Source: Pseudomonas sp. GM78
GTDB lineage: Bacteria; Pseudomonadota; Gammaproteobacteria; Pseudomonadales; Pseudomonadaceae
Assembly (NCBI RefSeq): GCF_000282475.1
Contig: NZ_AKJF01000056.1
Coordinates: 1 to 64,000 of the forward strand
Reading direction: 5' to 3'
DNA length: 64,000 nucleotides
Shown: positions 26,201-37,200 of the stretch, piece by piece
Layout: each line of letters opens with the position of its first letter
How positions within the stretch are numbered: the stretch's first letter is position 1
Notes under the pieces: generated by a model
What the model saw: the letters and a program-made list of their open reading frames with translations, nothing else
The model's database searches: none
What the model was told of the DNA's origin: nothing
Translations under genes and position numbers: made by a program

Positions 26201-29200
26201 CCGCTGACCCCCAACGGCAAACTCGACCGCAAGGCGTTGCCGGCGGTGGATGGCAGCCAGCAACAACGCGAACACGTGGCGCCACGCAGTGCGCTGGAAA
26301 AGTCCCTCGCGACGATCTGGCAAGACGTATTGGCCATCGACAACGTCGGCCTGGAAGACAATTTCTTCGAACTGGGCGGCGACTCCATCGTCTCGATGCA
26401 AGTGGTCAGCCGCGCCCGGCAGGCCGGGATCGTGCTCAGCCCCAAGGACCTGTTCCAGCATCAGACCGTCCGCAGCCTGGCCCAGGCGGCGCGCAGTGGC
26501 GAGCAACAGCTGATCGACCAAGGCCCGGCCAGCGGCGCGGTAGCGCTGGCGCCGGTGCAACAGTGGTTCTTCGAGCAGGCTATCCCTGCGCGTCAGCACT
26601 GGAACCAGTCGCTGTTGCTGGTACCGCGCGAGGCGTTGAACGTCGAAGCACTGGAGCGTGCCCTGGAACAATTTCTGACCCATCACGACAGCCTGCGCCT
26701 GCGTTATCAACCGACAGATAGCGGCTGGCAGCAGACCTATGCCGCGCCGACCACCGACTCGGTGCTGTGGCAGCGCCAGGCGCAATCGGTCGAAGCGCTG
26801 AACGCCTTGTGCGATGAAGCCCAGCGCAGTCTCGACCTGCACAACGGCCCGTTGCTGCGCGCACTGCTGGTGTCGATGGCTGACGGCAGCCAGCGTTTGC
26901 TGCTGGTGGTTCACCATCTGGCGGTGGACGGTGTGTCCTGGCGCGTGCTGCTGGAAGATCTCCAGCAGTTCTACAACGGCGCTGCGGCACCGGCAAAAAC
27001 CAGCAGCTACCAGCGCTGGGTCGCGCGTTTGCAGGATCACCTTCCAGCCTTCGAACTCAGCCTCGGCCACTGGCAGGCCCAACTGCAGGATGCGCCAGTC
27101 GACCTGCCGTGCGAACGCCCGCACGGCGCACTGGAAAACCGCTTCGAACACAAACTCGAAATCAAGCTCGATACCGAGCAAACCCGCCAGCTGCTGCAAC
27201 AGGCCCCAGCGGCCTACCGCACCCAGGTCAACGACCTGCTGCTGACCGCACTGGCACGCGCCGTTGGCCGCTGGAGCGGGCAGGGCAGCACGCTGATCCA
27301 GCTCGAAGGCCATGGCCGCGAAGACCTGTTCGATGACGTCGACCTGACGCGCACCGTGGGTTGGTTCACCAGCCTGTTCCCGGTCAACCTCAAACCAACT
27401 GCCGATCTCGGCGCCTCGATCAAAACCATCAAGGAACAACTGCGCAGCGTCCCGGACAAGGGGCTGGGCTACGGCGCGCTGCGCTACCTCGGCAGCGTAC
27501 AGACCCGCGCCGAACTGGCGGCGTTGCCGCAACCGCGCATCACCTTCAACTACCTGGGGCAGTTCGACCGTCAGTTCGACGAGGGTGCCTTATTCACCCC
27601 GTCCACCGAAGGCAACGGCATCGCGCAGAACCCGTCGGCCCCGCTGGGCAACTGGCTGGTGGTGGAAGGCCAGGTCTACGGCGGGGAGTTGTCCCTGAGC
27701 TGGGGCTTCAGCCGTGAGATGTTCGACACCGCGACCGTCCAGCACCTGGCTGACGATTACGCCCAGGAACTGATCGCACTGATCGAACATTGCTGCGCCC
27801 TGGAAGCACCGCAAGCCACGCCATCGGACTTCCCGCTGGCGCGCATCGATCAGGCACAACTGGACGGGCTGCCGCTCGCCGTCGCCAATCTCGAAGACCT
27901 GTACCCACTGTCGCCGATGCAGCAGGGCATGCTGTTCCACACCCTGTACGAACCGCAGGTCGGCGCCTATATCAGCCAGTTGCGCCTGGACATCGGCGGG
28001 TTGGACTCCGAGCGCTTTACCCGTTCCTGGCAAGCCGCGGTCGAGCGTCATGACATCCTGCGCAGCAGCTTCCACTGGCAAGGCCTCGATACCGCACATC
28101 AGGCGATTGCCCGTCAGGTCGCGTTGCCACTCGAAGTGCTTGAAGCGACTGACACCGATGCACTGGCCGACGCCGAGCGCGCGCAAGGTTTCGAGCTGGG
28201 CATGGCACCGTTGTTTCGCCTGAAACTGGTGCGTACCGGCGCTGACGCCTGGCACCTGATCTACACCAGCCACCACATCTTGATGGACGGCTGGAGCAAC
28301 GCGCAGTTGTTGGCCGAAGTGATCCAGCACTACGCCGCCGGCCAGCCGCTGCCAGCGCCAACGGGTCAATACCGCGACTACCTGGGTTGGTTGCAGCAGC
28401 AATCGGTGCCGGCTGGTGAAAAGTTCTGGAAAGCCGCATTGGCACCGCTGCAAGCACCGACCTTGCTGGCCGAAGCCTTGCGTCCACCGGTAGGCGCGAC
28501 GGGTAGCGAAGAGCATCGCGTCAGCCTCGACAACCGCGCCACCCAGCGTCTGGCCGAGTTCGCCCGTCAACAGAAAGTCACCCTCAACACCCTGTTGCAA
28601 GCGGCGTGGAGCCTGTTGCTGCAACGCTACACCGGCCAGGATTGCGTGGTGTTCGGCGCCACCGTGGCCGGGCGTTCGGCGCCGTTGCCGGGGATCGAAC
28701 AACAGCTGGGCCTGTTCATCAACACCCTGCCGCAGGTGTGCGCGATGAAACCGGACCAGACCGTCAGCCAGTGGCTGGGCGAATTGCAAGGCCTGAACCT
28801 GGCCATGCGCGAATTCGAGCATGTGCCGCTGTACGACATCCAGGGTTGGGCGGGGCAGCAGGGTTCTGCGTTGTTCGACAGCCTGTTGGTGTTCGAAAAC
28901 TTCCCGGTGGCCGAAGCGCTGAAGCAGGGCGCACCGGCCGGATTGACGTTCGGCAACCTGCACAACCACGAGCGCACCCACTATCCGCTGACCCTGGGCA
29001 TCGAATTGGGCGAAGGCCTGGGTCTGGAGTTCAGTTATGACGCGGCGCGTTTCAGCGCGGCTCAGGTCGCACAGTTGTCAGCTAATTTGCAGCACCTGCT
29101 GACGCAATTGGTGGCATCGCCGGAGGCGGCGTTGGGCTCGCTTGAGCTGTTGGACGTCGATGGAAAGCACGCGGTGCTCGCGATCAGCCAGCCGCCTGCG

Positions 29201-32200
29201 GTTGAGTTATCCACAACGCTTCTGGCCCACGAACAGATCGCCGCGCAAGCCGCCGCCACTCCCGACGCACTGGCATTGCAGGTAGACGGCCACACCCTGA
29301 GCTACGGCCAACTCAATGCACAAGCCAACGACCTGGCCCAGCGCCTGATCGACAATGGCGCCGGCCCCGGCAAGCGCGTCGGCCTGGCCGTACGCCGCGG
29401 CCCGCAACTGATCGTCAGCCTGCTGGCGGTCCTGAAAAGCGGCGCGGCCTACGTACCCCTCGATCCAAAATACCCAACCGAACGCCTGGCCTACATGATC
29501 GAAGACAGCCGCCTCGACGTGCTGCTCCACGAATCCGGCCTCCTCGAAGACGTACCTAACGTAAGACGCCTAACCCTCGAAGACACCACAACCCCTGTAG
29601 GAGCAAAGCTTGCTCGCGATAGCGGCCTCCCAACCGTTGAAGATCTCGCCTACATCATCTACACCTCCGGCTCCACTGGCCAACCCAAAGGCGTCGCCAT
29701 TACCCACGCCGCCCTGCGCGAGTTCTGCCAGACCGCCGCCGACTACTCAAAACTGTTACCCACCGATCGCGTCCTGCAATTCGCCACCTTCAGCTTCGAC
29801 GGCTTCGTCGAACAATGCTTCCCGGCATTGTGCGTCGGCGCAACCTTGATCATGCGCGGCGACGACCTGTGGGACGCCGGCCGACTGGCTGCAGAAATCG
29901 TCGGGCAGGGCGTGACGGTGGCCGACTTGCCGGCCGCCTACTGGTTCCTGCTGGCCCGCGAATGCGCCAGCGGCGTGGTGCAAAACCTCGGCGATTTGCG
30001 CCAGGTTCACGTCGGCGGTGAAGCCATGTCGGTGGAAGGCCTGCGCCTGTGGCATCAGTCCGGCTTGAGCCACGTGCGCCTGCTCAACACCTACGGCCCG
30101 ACCGAGGCGACCGTGGTGTCCAGCGTGCATGAATGCCAATTGGCCGATGCCAGCGATGCCTTCGGCATTCCAATCGGCCGCGCCATTCCCGGCCGTGCGC
30201 TGTACGTGCTGGACGCTGCCGGTCAGCTACTGCCGGCCGACGGCGTCGGCGAGTTGTGCATCGGCGCGCCGGCCTGCCTGGCGCAAAGCTATTTCGACCG
30301 TCCGGCGCTGACCGCCGAACGTTTCCTGCCGGACCCGTTTGCCCGCGAACCGGGCGCACGGCTGTACCGCAGCGGCGATCTGGCGCGCTACAACGGTAAC
30401 GGCGATCTGGAGTACGTCGGGCGTATCGACCACCAAGTGAAGATTCGCGGTTTCCGCATCGAGATGGGCGAGATCGAAGCCTGCCTGCAGGCCCGGGACG
30501 AGGTGCGCGAAGCCGCCGTCATCGCCCAGGACGGCACACAGTTGGTGGCCTACGTCGTCGCCAGCGGCGCGGTGGTTGCGCAGGCTGAATACCTGGCAGG
30601 GCTCAAAGCCATCCTGCAGCGATCGTTGCCGGACTACATGGTGCCCAACCACATGGTCCTGCTCGACAGGTTGCCGCTCAATAACAACGGCAAGCTCGAC
30701 CGCAAGGCCTTGCCACGGGTTGAAGCGGGCGATGCTCAACGTGCCTTTGTAGCGCCTGCCGAAGGTCTGGAAATGCAACTCGCGCAGATCTGGCAAGAAG
30801 TGCTGCAGGTCGAGAAAGTCGGTCGTGACGACAACTTCTTCGAGCTGGGCGGCCACTCGTTGCTGGTGCTGCAAGTGATCTCCCGTGTACGTCAGCACCT
30901 GCAACTTGAGCTGTCGGTGAGCAGCCTGTTCTCGGCGGCGAATCTGGCGGAGTTCGCCGAGCGCGCTGCGCAAGCGAGCCTCAGCGGCCAACCGCCGCTG
31001 CAACGCGCAGCAGACGATCAGCCACGCCTGCTGTCCTACGCCCAGCAACGCCAGTGGATTCTCTGGCAACTGGACCCGCACAGCGCGGCCTACAACATCC
31101 CGGCGGCGCTGCGCCTCAAAGGCCCGCTGAACCGCGACGCCCTGCGCAAAACCTTCGCCCAGTTGCAGCTGCGCCACGAAACCTTGCGCACCACCTTCGA
31201 ACAGGATGGTCAGCAGGCGCGCCCGGTGGTGCATGTCGAGCTGCCATTGCAGTTCAACGAACAACCCATCGATGAGTCGGCGATCAACAGTGCGGTGGCC
31301 GCAGAAATCGCCCAACCTTTCGATCTGCGCAACGGCCCGCTGTGGCGCTGTTTGCTGCTTCAAGTCAGCGCCGAAGACCATGTGCTGGTACTCACCGTGC
31401 ACCACATCGCCGCCGATGGCTGGTCGATGCAGGTGATGGTCGATGAGTTCAGCGCGCTGTATCAGGCTGCCGTTGACGGGCGTGCAGCCAACCTGTCGGC
31501 ACTGCCGGTGGCTTACAGCGACTACGCCCGTTGGCAACGCGACTGGCTGGAAGCCGGCGAGGGCGCGCGGCAACTGGCGTGGTGGCGCGAGCAACTGGCG
31601 GGCAGCCAGGCGCCGCTGGAGTTGCCGAGCGAACTGACCTGCCCGGCCCGCCGTAGCGAGCATGGCGCCAGCCTGACGTTGAACGTCGATCGCCAGCTGC
31701 TGGCCGGTTTGCGTAAGCGTGCGCAGGAGCAGCAAGTGACGTTGTTCATGCTATTGCTGGCGAGTTTCCAGACCCTGCTGCACCGCCAGAGCGGGCAGTC
31801 GGGCATCAGCGTCGGCGTGCCGAGTGCCGGCCGTTCGCGTCTGGAAACCGAAGGCCTGATCGGCTTCTTCATCAACACCCAGGTGCTGCGCGCCGAGATC
31901 GACGGGCAGCAGCCGTTCAGCGCGCTGCTGCAACAGGTCAAGCAAACGGCATTGGCCGCGCAGGCGCATCAGGATTTGCCGTTCGAGCAACTGGTGGATG
32001 CCCTGCAACCGGATCGCAGCCTCAATCACAGCCCGTTGTTCCAAGTGCTCTACAACCATCAACAAAAACTGGGTGCCAGTGTCGAGCGCGCAGTGGTCGA
32101 TTTGCAGGTCGAGCGCCTGCATTGGCAGCAACACACCGCGCAATTCGATCTGCTGCTCGACACTCAGGAGCAGGGCGATGAACTGGACGCCAGCCTGAGC

Positions 32201-34216
32201 TACGCCACCGATCTGTACGACGCGGCCTCGATGCAGCGCTTCGCCGAACAGTGGTTGAACCTGTTGCGCGCAGTGGTCGAAAACCCACAGCAGCGCGTGG
32301 GTGAATTGCCGTTGCTGCAAGCGCCGCAATACGACGGGTTGATCCAGCACTGGAATCCGGCCTTCGAGGCACAAGCGCAATCGCCAACCTTGCATCAGCT
32401 ATTCGAAGCTCAAGCCGCGCAACGGCCGGACGCCATCGCACTGACCTGCGAAGGCGAGCAGCTGAGCTACGCTGCGCTCAACGCCCAGGCCAACCGCCTG
32501 GCGCACAAACTGCGCGAGCAGGGTGTCGGCCCAGAAGTGCGCGTAGGTATCGCCACCGAGCGGGCGATGCCGCTGGTAGTGGGCTTGCTGGCGATTCTCA
32601 AGGCCGGTGGCGCTTACGTGCCGCTGGACCCGCAATACCCGGCCGAGCGCCTGAGCTACATGATCGATGACAGCGGCATTGGCTTGTTGTTGACCCAGGC
32701 TCACCTGATTGACGGGTTGCCGTCCCGCGAAGGTGTGCAGGTCCTGGACCTGGCGGCGTTGCAGCTGGACCGCTACAGCACCGATAACCTGGCGCCATTG
32801 GCGACCCCGGACAACCTCGCCTACGTGATCTACACCTCCGGTTCCACCGGCCGCCCCAAGGGCGCCTTGCTCAGCCATGGCAACGTCGGGCGCTTACTCA
32901 CGGCCACCGCGGGCGAATTCAATTTCGGCGCCGACGATGTCTGGACCCTGTTCCACTCCTACGCCTTCGATTTCTCGGTGTGGGAGCTGTTCGGTTCGCT
33001 GTGCACCGGGGGGCGCCTGGTAATCGTGCCGTATTACATCAGTCGCGAGCCGCAGGAGTTCCACCGCTTGCTCTGCGATGAAGGGGTGACGGTGTTGAAC
33101 CAGACCCCGACCGCGTTCCGCCAGCTGTTGCCGATCGCCTGCGCCAGCCCGCGCAGCCTGGCGTTGCGCCAGGTGATCTTCGGTGGCGAGGCGCTGGAAG
33201 TGGCCAGCCTACGCCCGTGGTTCGAACGCTTCGGCGACCGGCAACCGACCCTGGTGAACATGTACGGCATCACCGAGACCACGGTGCACGTGACCTACCG
33301 CGCGATCCGCCTGGCCGACCTCGACGGCAAGGCCCAGAGCCCGATCGGCCTGCCGATCCGCGACCTGCGCTGGTACTTGCTCGACAGCCAGTTGCAACCG
33401 GTGCCGGTGGGCGTGGCGGGCGAGCTGTACATCGCCGGTGCCGGCCTGGCGCGGGGTTATCACGGGCGTTTCGGCCTGACCGCCGAGCGTTTCGTGCCGA
33501 GCCCGTTCGACGCCTCGCAGCGCCTGTATCGCAGCGGCGACCTGGCGCGCCAGCGGGCCGACGGCAGCATCGACTACCTGGGGCGGATCGACCAGCAAGT
33601 GAAGATCCGCGGGTTCCGCATTGAACTGGGCGAGATCGAAGCGGCCGTGCTGGCGCAACCGGGCGTGCGTCAGGCGGTGATCAGCGTGCATGTCGATGAC
33701 GGCGGTCCGCAGCTGTGCGCCTACGTTGTCGGCGAACACCTGCCGAACGATCCGATCGCCTGGCGCGACACCCTGCGCGCCGCGCTGAAAGTCGACCTGC
33801 CGGACTACATGGTGCCCAGCCACTGGCTGCTGCTCGATGCATTGCCGCTGACCAGCAACGGCAAGCTCGACCGCAAGGCCTTGCCGCTGCCGGACGCCCA
33901 AGACTGGCAGCGTCCGTTCGAGGCCCCCGAAGGCGAGCTTGAACAGCAACTGGCCGCGATCTGGGCCGAGGTGCTGGGCGTGGCCCGGATCGGCCGGCGC
34001 GACAACTTCTTTGAATTGGGCGGGCATTCGCTGCTCGCCGCCCAGGCCAATGCCCGCGTGGAACTGGAACTGGGCATCGAGCTGCCGCTGCGCGCACTGT
34101 TCGAAAGCAACGACCTTCAGGCTTATGCCGCCAACGCCGGGCAACACGCCCCGACTGACAACGATGCACGCCTGGATGCGCTTGAGTCGCTTCTGGACGA
34201 GATGGAGTTCAACTGA
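23237..34216 (+). CDS. Pyoverdine side-chain NRPS, three modules (C-A-T-E / C-A-T / C-A-T)
   Basis: A 3659-residue synthetase of the PvdI/PvdJ type. Domains: C (about 50-490, LCL type), A (510-1005), T (Ser1050), E (1105-1530, HHLAVDGVSW), C (1555-1980, DCL type, YPLSPMQQGMLFH), A (1995-2495), T (Ser2541), C (2600-3030, LCL type), A (3050-3550), T (Ser3598), then a short acidic tail probably docking to the next NRPS. Specificity residues read by eye: module 1 D-L-W-N-N-A-L-T-Y (Ala-like; D form because of E), module 2 D-G-E-D-H-G-T-V-V (Lys-like), module 3 D-F-W-N-I-G-M-V-H (Thr). The first domain is a condensation domain, so it takes a chain from another NRPS, presumably PvdL, encoded elsewhere. 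A REP palindrome is translated within module 2. It ends overlapping the next NRPS (TGATG). Confidence 0.95.
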   Translation: MNAEDSLKLARRFIGLPLEKRQMFLAALHKEGVDFARFPIPAGVEAEDRQALSYAQQRMWFLWQLDPQSGAYNLPGAVRLTGNLNLPALEQAFASLVARHETLRTVFAAQADDSLLQVPATAPLLIEQVDFSALPATEREQAVAEAAERQSVLPFDLGTGPLLRVTLLKLAEQEHVLLLTLHHIVSDGWSMNVLIDEFIRCYDAFDAGAQPQLAALPIQYSDYALWQRRWLEAGEQARQLDYWQAQLGDEHPVLELPIDHPRPAMPSYRGTRYEFAVDGQLAEQLRATAQKHNITLFMLLLGAFNVLLHRYTGQTDIRVGVPIANRNRAEIEGLIGFFVNTQVLRTQLDGQTRVDDLLRRIKETALGAQAHQDLPFERLVEALKLERSLSHTPLFQVMYNHQPQVADISTVTTASGLALGTIEWQGRTTQFDLTLDTYEKGGKLHAALTYANDLFDAATIARMAQHWTHLLQGMVSDTQQRISDLPLLEQAEYQLIVHDWNRADDGFAQDLCIHELISQQVAATPDALAVTFATRQLTYGELDHQANRLAHKLIELGVGPEVRVGVAIQRSEQLLVALLAVLKAGGAYVPLDPDYPAERVAYMLEDSRALVLLTEAEVARTLSVASDTQVLLMDSLALAAYPISAPVTGVTPDNLAYVIYTSGSTGKPKGVAIAHRNVLALIDWSQAVYSRDDIQGVLASTSVCFDLSVWELFVTLANGGSLIIARNALELSQLPARDQVRLINTVPSAINALQRDGHIPPSVRIINLAGEPLKQSLVDALYQQPTVEHVYDLYGPSEDTTYSTWTRREAGGRANIGRPLKHTASYLLDADLQPVPQGVSAELYLSGAGITRGYLARPGLTAEKYVPNPFSSTGERLYRTGDLTRYQADGTLQYVGRIDHQVKVRGLRIELGEIEARLLQQDAVRELAVLAQDGINGQHLVAYIVPSDPALLVDLDAQATLRESLKAALRQHLPDYMVPAFLLFLEQLPLTPNGKLDRKALPAVDGSQQQREHVAPRSALEKSLATIWQDVLAIDNVGLEDNFFELGGDSIVSMQVVSRARQAGIVLSPKDLFQHQTVRSLAQAARSGEQQLIDQGPASGAVALAPVQQWFFEQAIPARQHWNQSLLLVPREALNVEALERALEQFLTHHDSLRLRYQPTDSGWQQTYAAPTTDSVLWQRQAQSVEALNALCDEAQRSLDLHNGPLLRALLVSMADGSQRLLLVVHHLAVDGVSWRVLLEDLQQFYNGAAAPAKTSSYQRWVARLQDHLPAFELSLGHWQAQLQDAPVDLPCERPHGALENRFEHKLEIKLDTEQTRQLLQQAPAAYRTQVNDLLLTALARAVGRWSGQGSTLIQLEGHGREDLFDDVDLTRTVGWFTSLFPVNLKPTADLGASIKTIKEQLRSVPDKGLGYGALRYLGSVQTRAELAALPQPRITFNYLGQFDRQFDEGALFTPSTEGNGIAQNPSAPLGNWLVVEGQVYGGELSLSWGFSREMFDTATVQHLADDYAQELIALIEHCCALEAPQATPSDFPLARIDQAQLDGLPLAVANLEDLYPLSPMQQGMLFHTLYEPQVGAYISQLRLDIGGLDSERFTRSWQAAVERHDILRSSFHWQGLDTAHQAIARQVALPLEVLEATDTDALADAERAQGFELGMAPLFRLKLVRTGADAWHLIYTSHHILMDGWSNAQLLAEVIQHYAAGQPLPAPTGQYRDYLGWLQQQSVPAGEKFWKAALAPLQAPTLLAEALRPPVGATGSEEHRVSLDNRATQRLAEFARQQKVTLNTLLQAAWSLLLQRYTGQDCVVFGATVAGRSAPLPGIEQQLGLFINTLPQVCAMKPDQTVSQWLGELQGLNLAMREFEHVPLYDIQGWAGQQGSALFDSLLVFENFPVAEALKQGAPAGLTFGNLHNHERTHYPLTLGIELGEGLGLEFSYDAARFSAAQVAQLSANLQHLLTQLVASPEAALGSLELLDVDGKHAVLAISQPPAVELSTTLLAHEQIAAQAAATPDALALQVDGHTLSYGQLNAQANDLAQRLIDNGAGPGKRVGLAVRRGPQLIVSLLAVLKSGAAYVPLDPKYPTERLAYMIEDSRLDVLLHESGLLEDVPNVRRLTLEDTTTPVGAKLARDSGLPTVEDLAYIIYTSGSTGQPKGVAITHAALREFCQTAADYSKLLPTDRVLQFATFSFDGFVEQCFPALCVGATLIMRGDDLWDAGRLAAEIVGQGVTVADLPAAYWFLLARECASGVVQNLGDLRQVHVGGEAMSVEGLRLWHQSGLSHVRLLNTYGPTEATVVSSVHECQLADASDAFGIPIGRAIPGRALYVLDAAGQLLPADGVGELCIGAPACLAQSYFDRPALTAERFLPDPFAREPGARLYRSGDLARYNGNGDLEYVGRIDHQVKIRGFRIEMGEIEACLQARDEVREAAVIAQDGTQLVAYVVASGAVVAQAEYLAGLKAILQRSLPDYMVPNHMVLLDRLPLNNNGKLDRKALPRVEAGDAQRAFVAPAEGLEMQLAQIWQEVLQVEKVGRDDNFFELGGHSLLVLQVISRVRQHLQLELSVSSLFSAANLAEFAERAAQASLSGQPPLQRAADDQPRLLSYAQQRQWILWQLDPHSAAYNIPAALRLKGPLNRDALRKTFAQLQLRHETLRTTFEQDGQQARPVVHVELPLQFNEQPIDESAINSAVAAEIAQPFDLRNGPLWRCLLLQVSAEDHVLVLTVHHIAADGWSMQVMVDEFSALYQAAVDGRAANLSALPVAYSDYARWQRDWLEAGEGARQLAWWREQLAGSQAPLELPSELTCPARRSEHGASLTLNVDRQLLAGLRKRAQEQQVTLFMLLLASFQTLLHRQSGQSGISVGVPSAGRSRLETEGLIGFFINTQVLRAEIDGQQPFSALLQQVKQTALAAQAHQDLPFEQLVDALQPDRSLNHSPLFQVLYNHQQKLGASVERAVVDLQVERLHWQQHTAQFDLLLDTQEQGDELDASLSYATDLYDAASMQRFAEQWLNLLRAVVENPQQRVGELPLLQAPQYDGLIQHWNPAFEAQAQSPTLHQLFEAQAAQRPDAIALTCEGEQLSYAALNAQANRLAHKLREQGVGPEVRVGIATERAMPLVVGLLAILKAGGAYVPLDPQYPAERLSYMIDDSGIGLLLTQAHLIDGLPSREGVQVLDLAALQLDRYSTDNLAPLATPDNLAYVIYTSGSTGRPKGALLSHGNVGRLLTATAGEFNFGADDVWTLFHSYAFDFSVWELFGSLCTGGRLVIVPYYISREPQEFHRLLCDEGVTVLNQTPTAFRQLLPIACASPRSLALRQVIFGGEALEVASLRPWFERFGDRQPTLVNMYGITETTVHVTYRAIRLADLDGKAQSPIGLPIRDLRWYLLDSQLQPVPVGVAGELYIAGAGLARGYHGRFGLTAERFVPSPFDASQRLYRSGDLARQRADGSIDYLGRIDQQVKIRGFRIELGEIEAAVLAQPGVRQAVISVHVDDGGPQLCAYVVGEHLPNDPIAWRDTLRAALKVDLPDYMVPSHWLLLDALPLTSNGKLDRKALPLPDAQDWQRPFEAPEGELEQQLAAIWAEVLGVARIGRRDNFFELGGHSLLAAQANARVELELGIELPLRALFESNDLQAYAANAGQHAPTDNDARLDALESLLDEMEFN
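29593..29625 (+). repeat. REP palindrome inside the NRPS coding sequence
   Basis: CCCTGTAGGAGCAAAGCTTG followed by CTCGCGATAGCGG matches the intergenic REP units of this window, with the internal GAGCAA/TTGCTC stem. It is read in frame as PVGAKLARDSG (about residues 2120-2130) between core motifs A2 and A3. Confidence 0.85.
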
Positions 34217-37200
34217 TGGAACACAGCACTGCCCAGCGTATCGCCACCCGTTTCGCCGGCTTGCCTGCCGAAAAACGCCGCGAGTTCCTGACCAAAATGC
34301 AGGAGCAGGGCGTGAGCTTCGGCCAACTGCCGATCCCGCCCGCCGCCGAACCACAAGCGACCTTCGAGCTGTCCTATGCGCAGCAGCGCCAATGGTTCCT
34401 CTGGCAGCTCGACCCACAGGGTTCGGCCTACAACATTCCCGCGGCCCTGCGTCTGCAGGGGCCGCTGAACCTTGCGGCGCTGCAACAGAGTTTCGACGTG
34501 CTGCTGGAGCGCCATCAGAGCCTGCGCAGCCGCTTTGTCGAGGACGACGGCCAGGTGATGCAAGCCCTGGCGAGCTTCAACACGCTGCCCATCGAACAGC
34601 ACGATCTGCGTGCCGAACCCGAGGCGCTGCGCCTTGAATCGGCGATGAAAACAGTCGAAGCGGAGATTGCCCGGCCGTTCGACCTGCAGCACGGCCCGCT
34701 GTTGCGCGTCAGCCTGTTGCAGCTGGACGTTGATGATCATGTGCTGGTGCTGACCCTGCACCACATCGTCACCGATGGCTGGTCGATGGGGGTACTGGTC
34801 GAGGAATTTTCAAGGCTCTACGCAGCCTATTGCCAAGGCCAGAGCGCTGAGCTTGAAACGCTGCCGATCCAGTATTCGGACTATGCCGCCTGGCAGCGTC
34901 GCTGGATGGAAGCGGGGGAGCTGGACCGTCAACTCAATTGGTGGCGGGAAAAGCTCGGCAGCGAACAACCGTTGCTGGAATTGCCTACCGACCGCCCACG
35001 CCCTGCACAACCGAGCCAGCAGGGCGCGCGCCTGGATTTCGCCCTCGACTCAACATTGGCCCGCGGCCTGATGAGCCTGGCCAAACAGCGCGGCGTCACG
35101 CCGTTCATGCTGTTGCTGGCGAGTTTCCAGGCGCTGCTCTATCGCTACAGCGGCCAGTCCGACCTGCGCATCGGCGTGCCCATCGGCAACCGTAACCGTG
35201 CGGAAACCCGTGGCCTGATCGGCTTTTTCGTCAACACCCAGGTGATGCGCGCCGAACTCGATGGCCGGCTGCCGTTCACCCAGTTGCTCGACCAGACCCG
35301 CGCCTTTGCGCTGGATGCCCAGGATTATCAGGACTTGCCGTTCGAGCGCCTGGTGCAGGCGCTGCAAGGCGAGCGCAGCCTGAGTCACAGCCCGTTGTTC
35401 CAGGTGATGTTCAACCACCAGCAGGCCAAACCCGCAGCGGTCAGCGGCTTGCTGGCCGGCCTTCGTGTCCAGGCACTGAACGCCACGGCGCACACCACCC
35501 AGTTCGACCTGCAACTGGACACCCAGGAAGAGGGCGACAAGCTGTTCGCCAGCCTGACCTACGCCACCGACCTGTTCGACGCCGAACGCATCGAGCACCT
35601 GGCCCGGCATTGGCGCAACCTGCTGGCCGGGGTGCTGGCGAACCCGCAAGCCCCGCTGGCCGAATTGCCATTGCTGGATGCTGACGAGCACCTGCGCATT
35701 CTCGACGACCTCAACGACACCGCTCAAGCCTATCCGGGCGACGTCTGCGTACAGCGGCATTTCGAAGCGCGGGTGATGGAAAGTCCCCAGGCGACGGCGC
35801 TGGTGTTCCAGGGCCAGTCCCTGAGCTACGCCGAGCTCAACCTGCGCGCCAATCGCCTGGCCCACCACTTGCGCGCCCAGGGTGTCGGACCGGAAGTGAT
35901 CGTGGGGATCGCCTGCGAGCGTTCGCTGGAAATGGTCGTCGGCCTGCTGGCGATCCTCAAGGCCGGCGGTGCCTACGTGCCGCTGGACCCGGAATACCCG
36001 CTCGATCGCCTGAGCTACATGATCGAGGACAGCGGCATTTCCCTGCTGTTGACCCAGGAGCACCTGCTGGCGCAACTGCCGACGCCGGACAGCGTGCGCA
36101 CCCTGTGCCTGCAAGCGCACGCCGAGTGGCTGAGCGACCTGCTAGGCGAGGATCTGCCCAACCTGGCTGTCGGCGAAAACCTCGCCTACATGATCTACAC
36201 CTCCGGCTCCACCGGAAAACCCAAAGGCGCGGGCAACCGTCATGTCGCCTTGCATAACCGCCTTGAGTGGATGCAGCAGGCCTACAACCTTCTGCCGAGC
36301 GACCGCGTGCTGCAAAAGACGCCGTTCAGTTTTGACGTGTCGGTGTGGGAGTTTTTCTGGCCGTTGATCAAAGGCGCCACGCTGGTCATCGCCGCCCCGG
36401 GTGAACATCGCGATCCGCAGCGCCTTGCCGCACTGATCGTCGAGCAGGCGATCACCACGCTGCACTTCGTGCCGTCGATGCTTTCGGCCTTCATCGCTGC
36501 CGACGAGGCGCTGGCCTGCACCTCGCTGACCCGCATCATCTGCAGCGGCGAAGCATTGCCCATGGAGCTGCAACGCCAGACCCTGCGCAGCCTGCCGCAA
36601 GTCCATCTGTACAACCTGTATGGCCCGACCGAAGCGGCCATCGACGTCACCCACTGGACCTGTGTGGAAGAGGGCCGCGACAGCGTGCCGATCGGCCGGC
36701 CGATCGCCAACCTGCGCACCTTGATCCTCGACAGCGAACTGCAGCCCTTGCCGCTGGGCGCGGTGGGCGAACTGTACCTGGGCGGTATCGGCCTGGCCCG
36801 GGGTTATCACCGCCGTGGCGCGTTGACCGCCGAGCGTTTTGTGGTCGACCCGTTCGGCAGCGGCGAGCGCCTGTACCGCACCGGTGACCTGGCGCGCTAC
36901 CGCGCCGACGGTGCCATCGACTATTGCGGACGCATCGACCATCAAGTGAAGATTCGCGGCTTGCGTATCGAGCTGGGGGAAATCGAAGCGCGCCTGCAAG
37001 AACATGCCGGCGTGCAGGAAGCCGTGGTGCTGGCCCTCGACAGCCCGATCGGCAAGCAGCTGGTGGCGTACATCGTGCCGCAGGATCGCGGCTTGGTCGG
37101 CGCCGATGCGCAGCAGCAAGGCGCCTGGCGCGAAACCCTGAAAAGCCATCTGCTCGGCAGCCTGCCGGACTACATGGTGCCGGCGCAGACCGTGCTGATT

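Noticed and set aside
25334-27532. Long minus-strand open frames inside the NRPS genes (also at 36142-38310, 40141-42144, 42154-43827 and 43831-46083)
   Set aside because: All are shadows of the NRPS frame with histidine/glutamine-rich composition and no domain.
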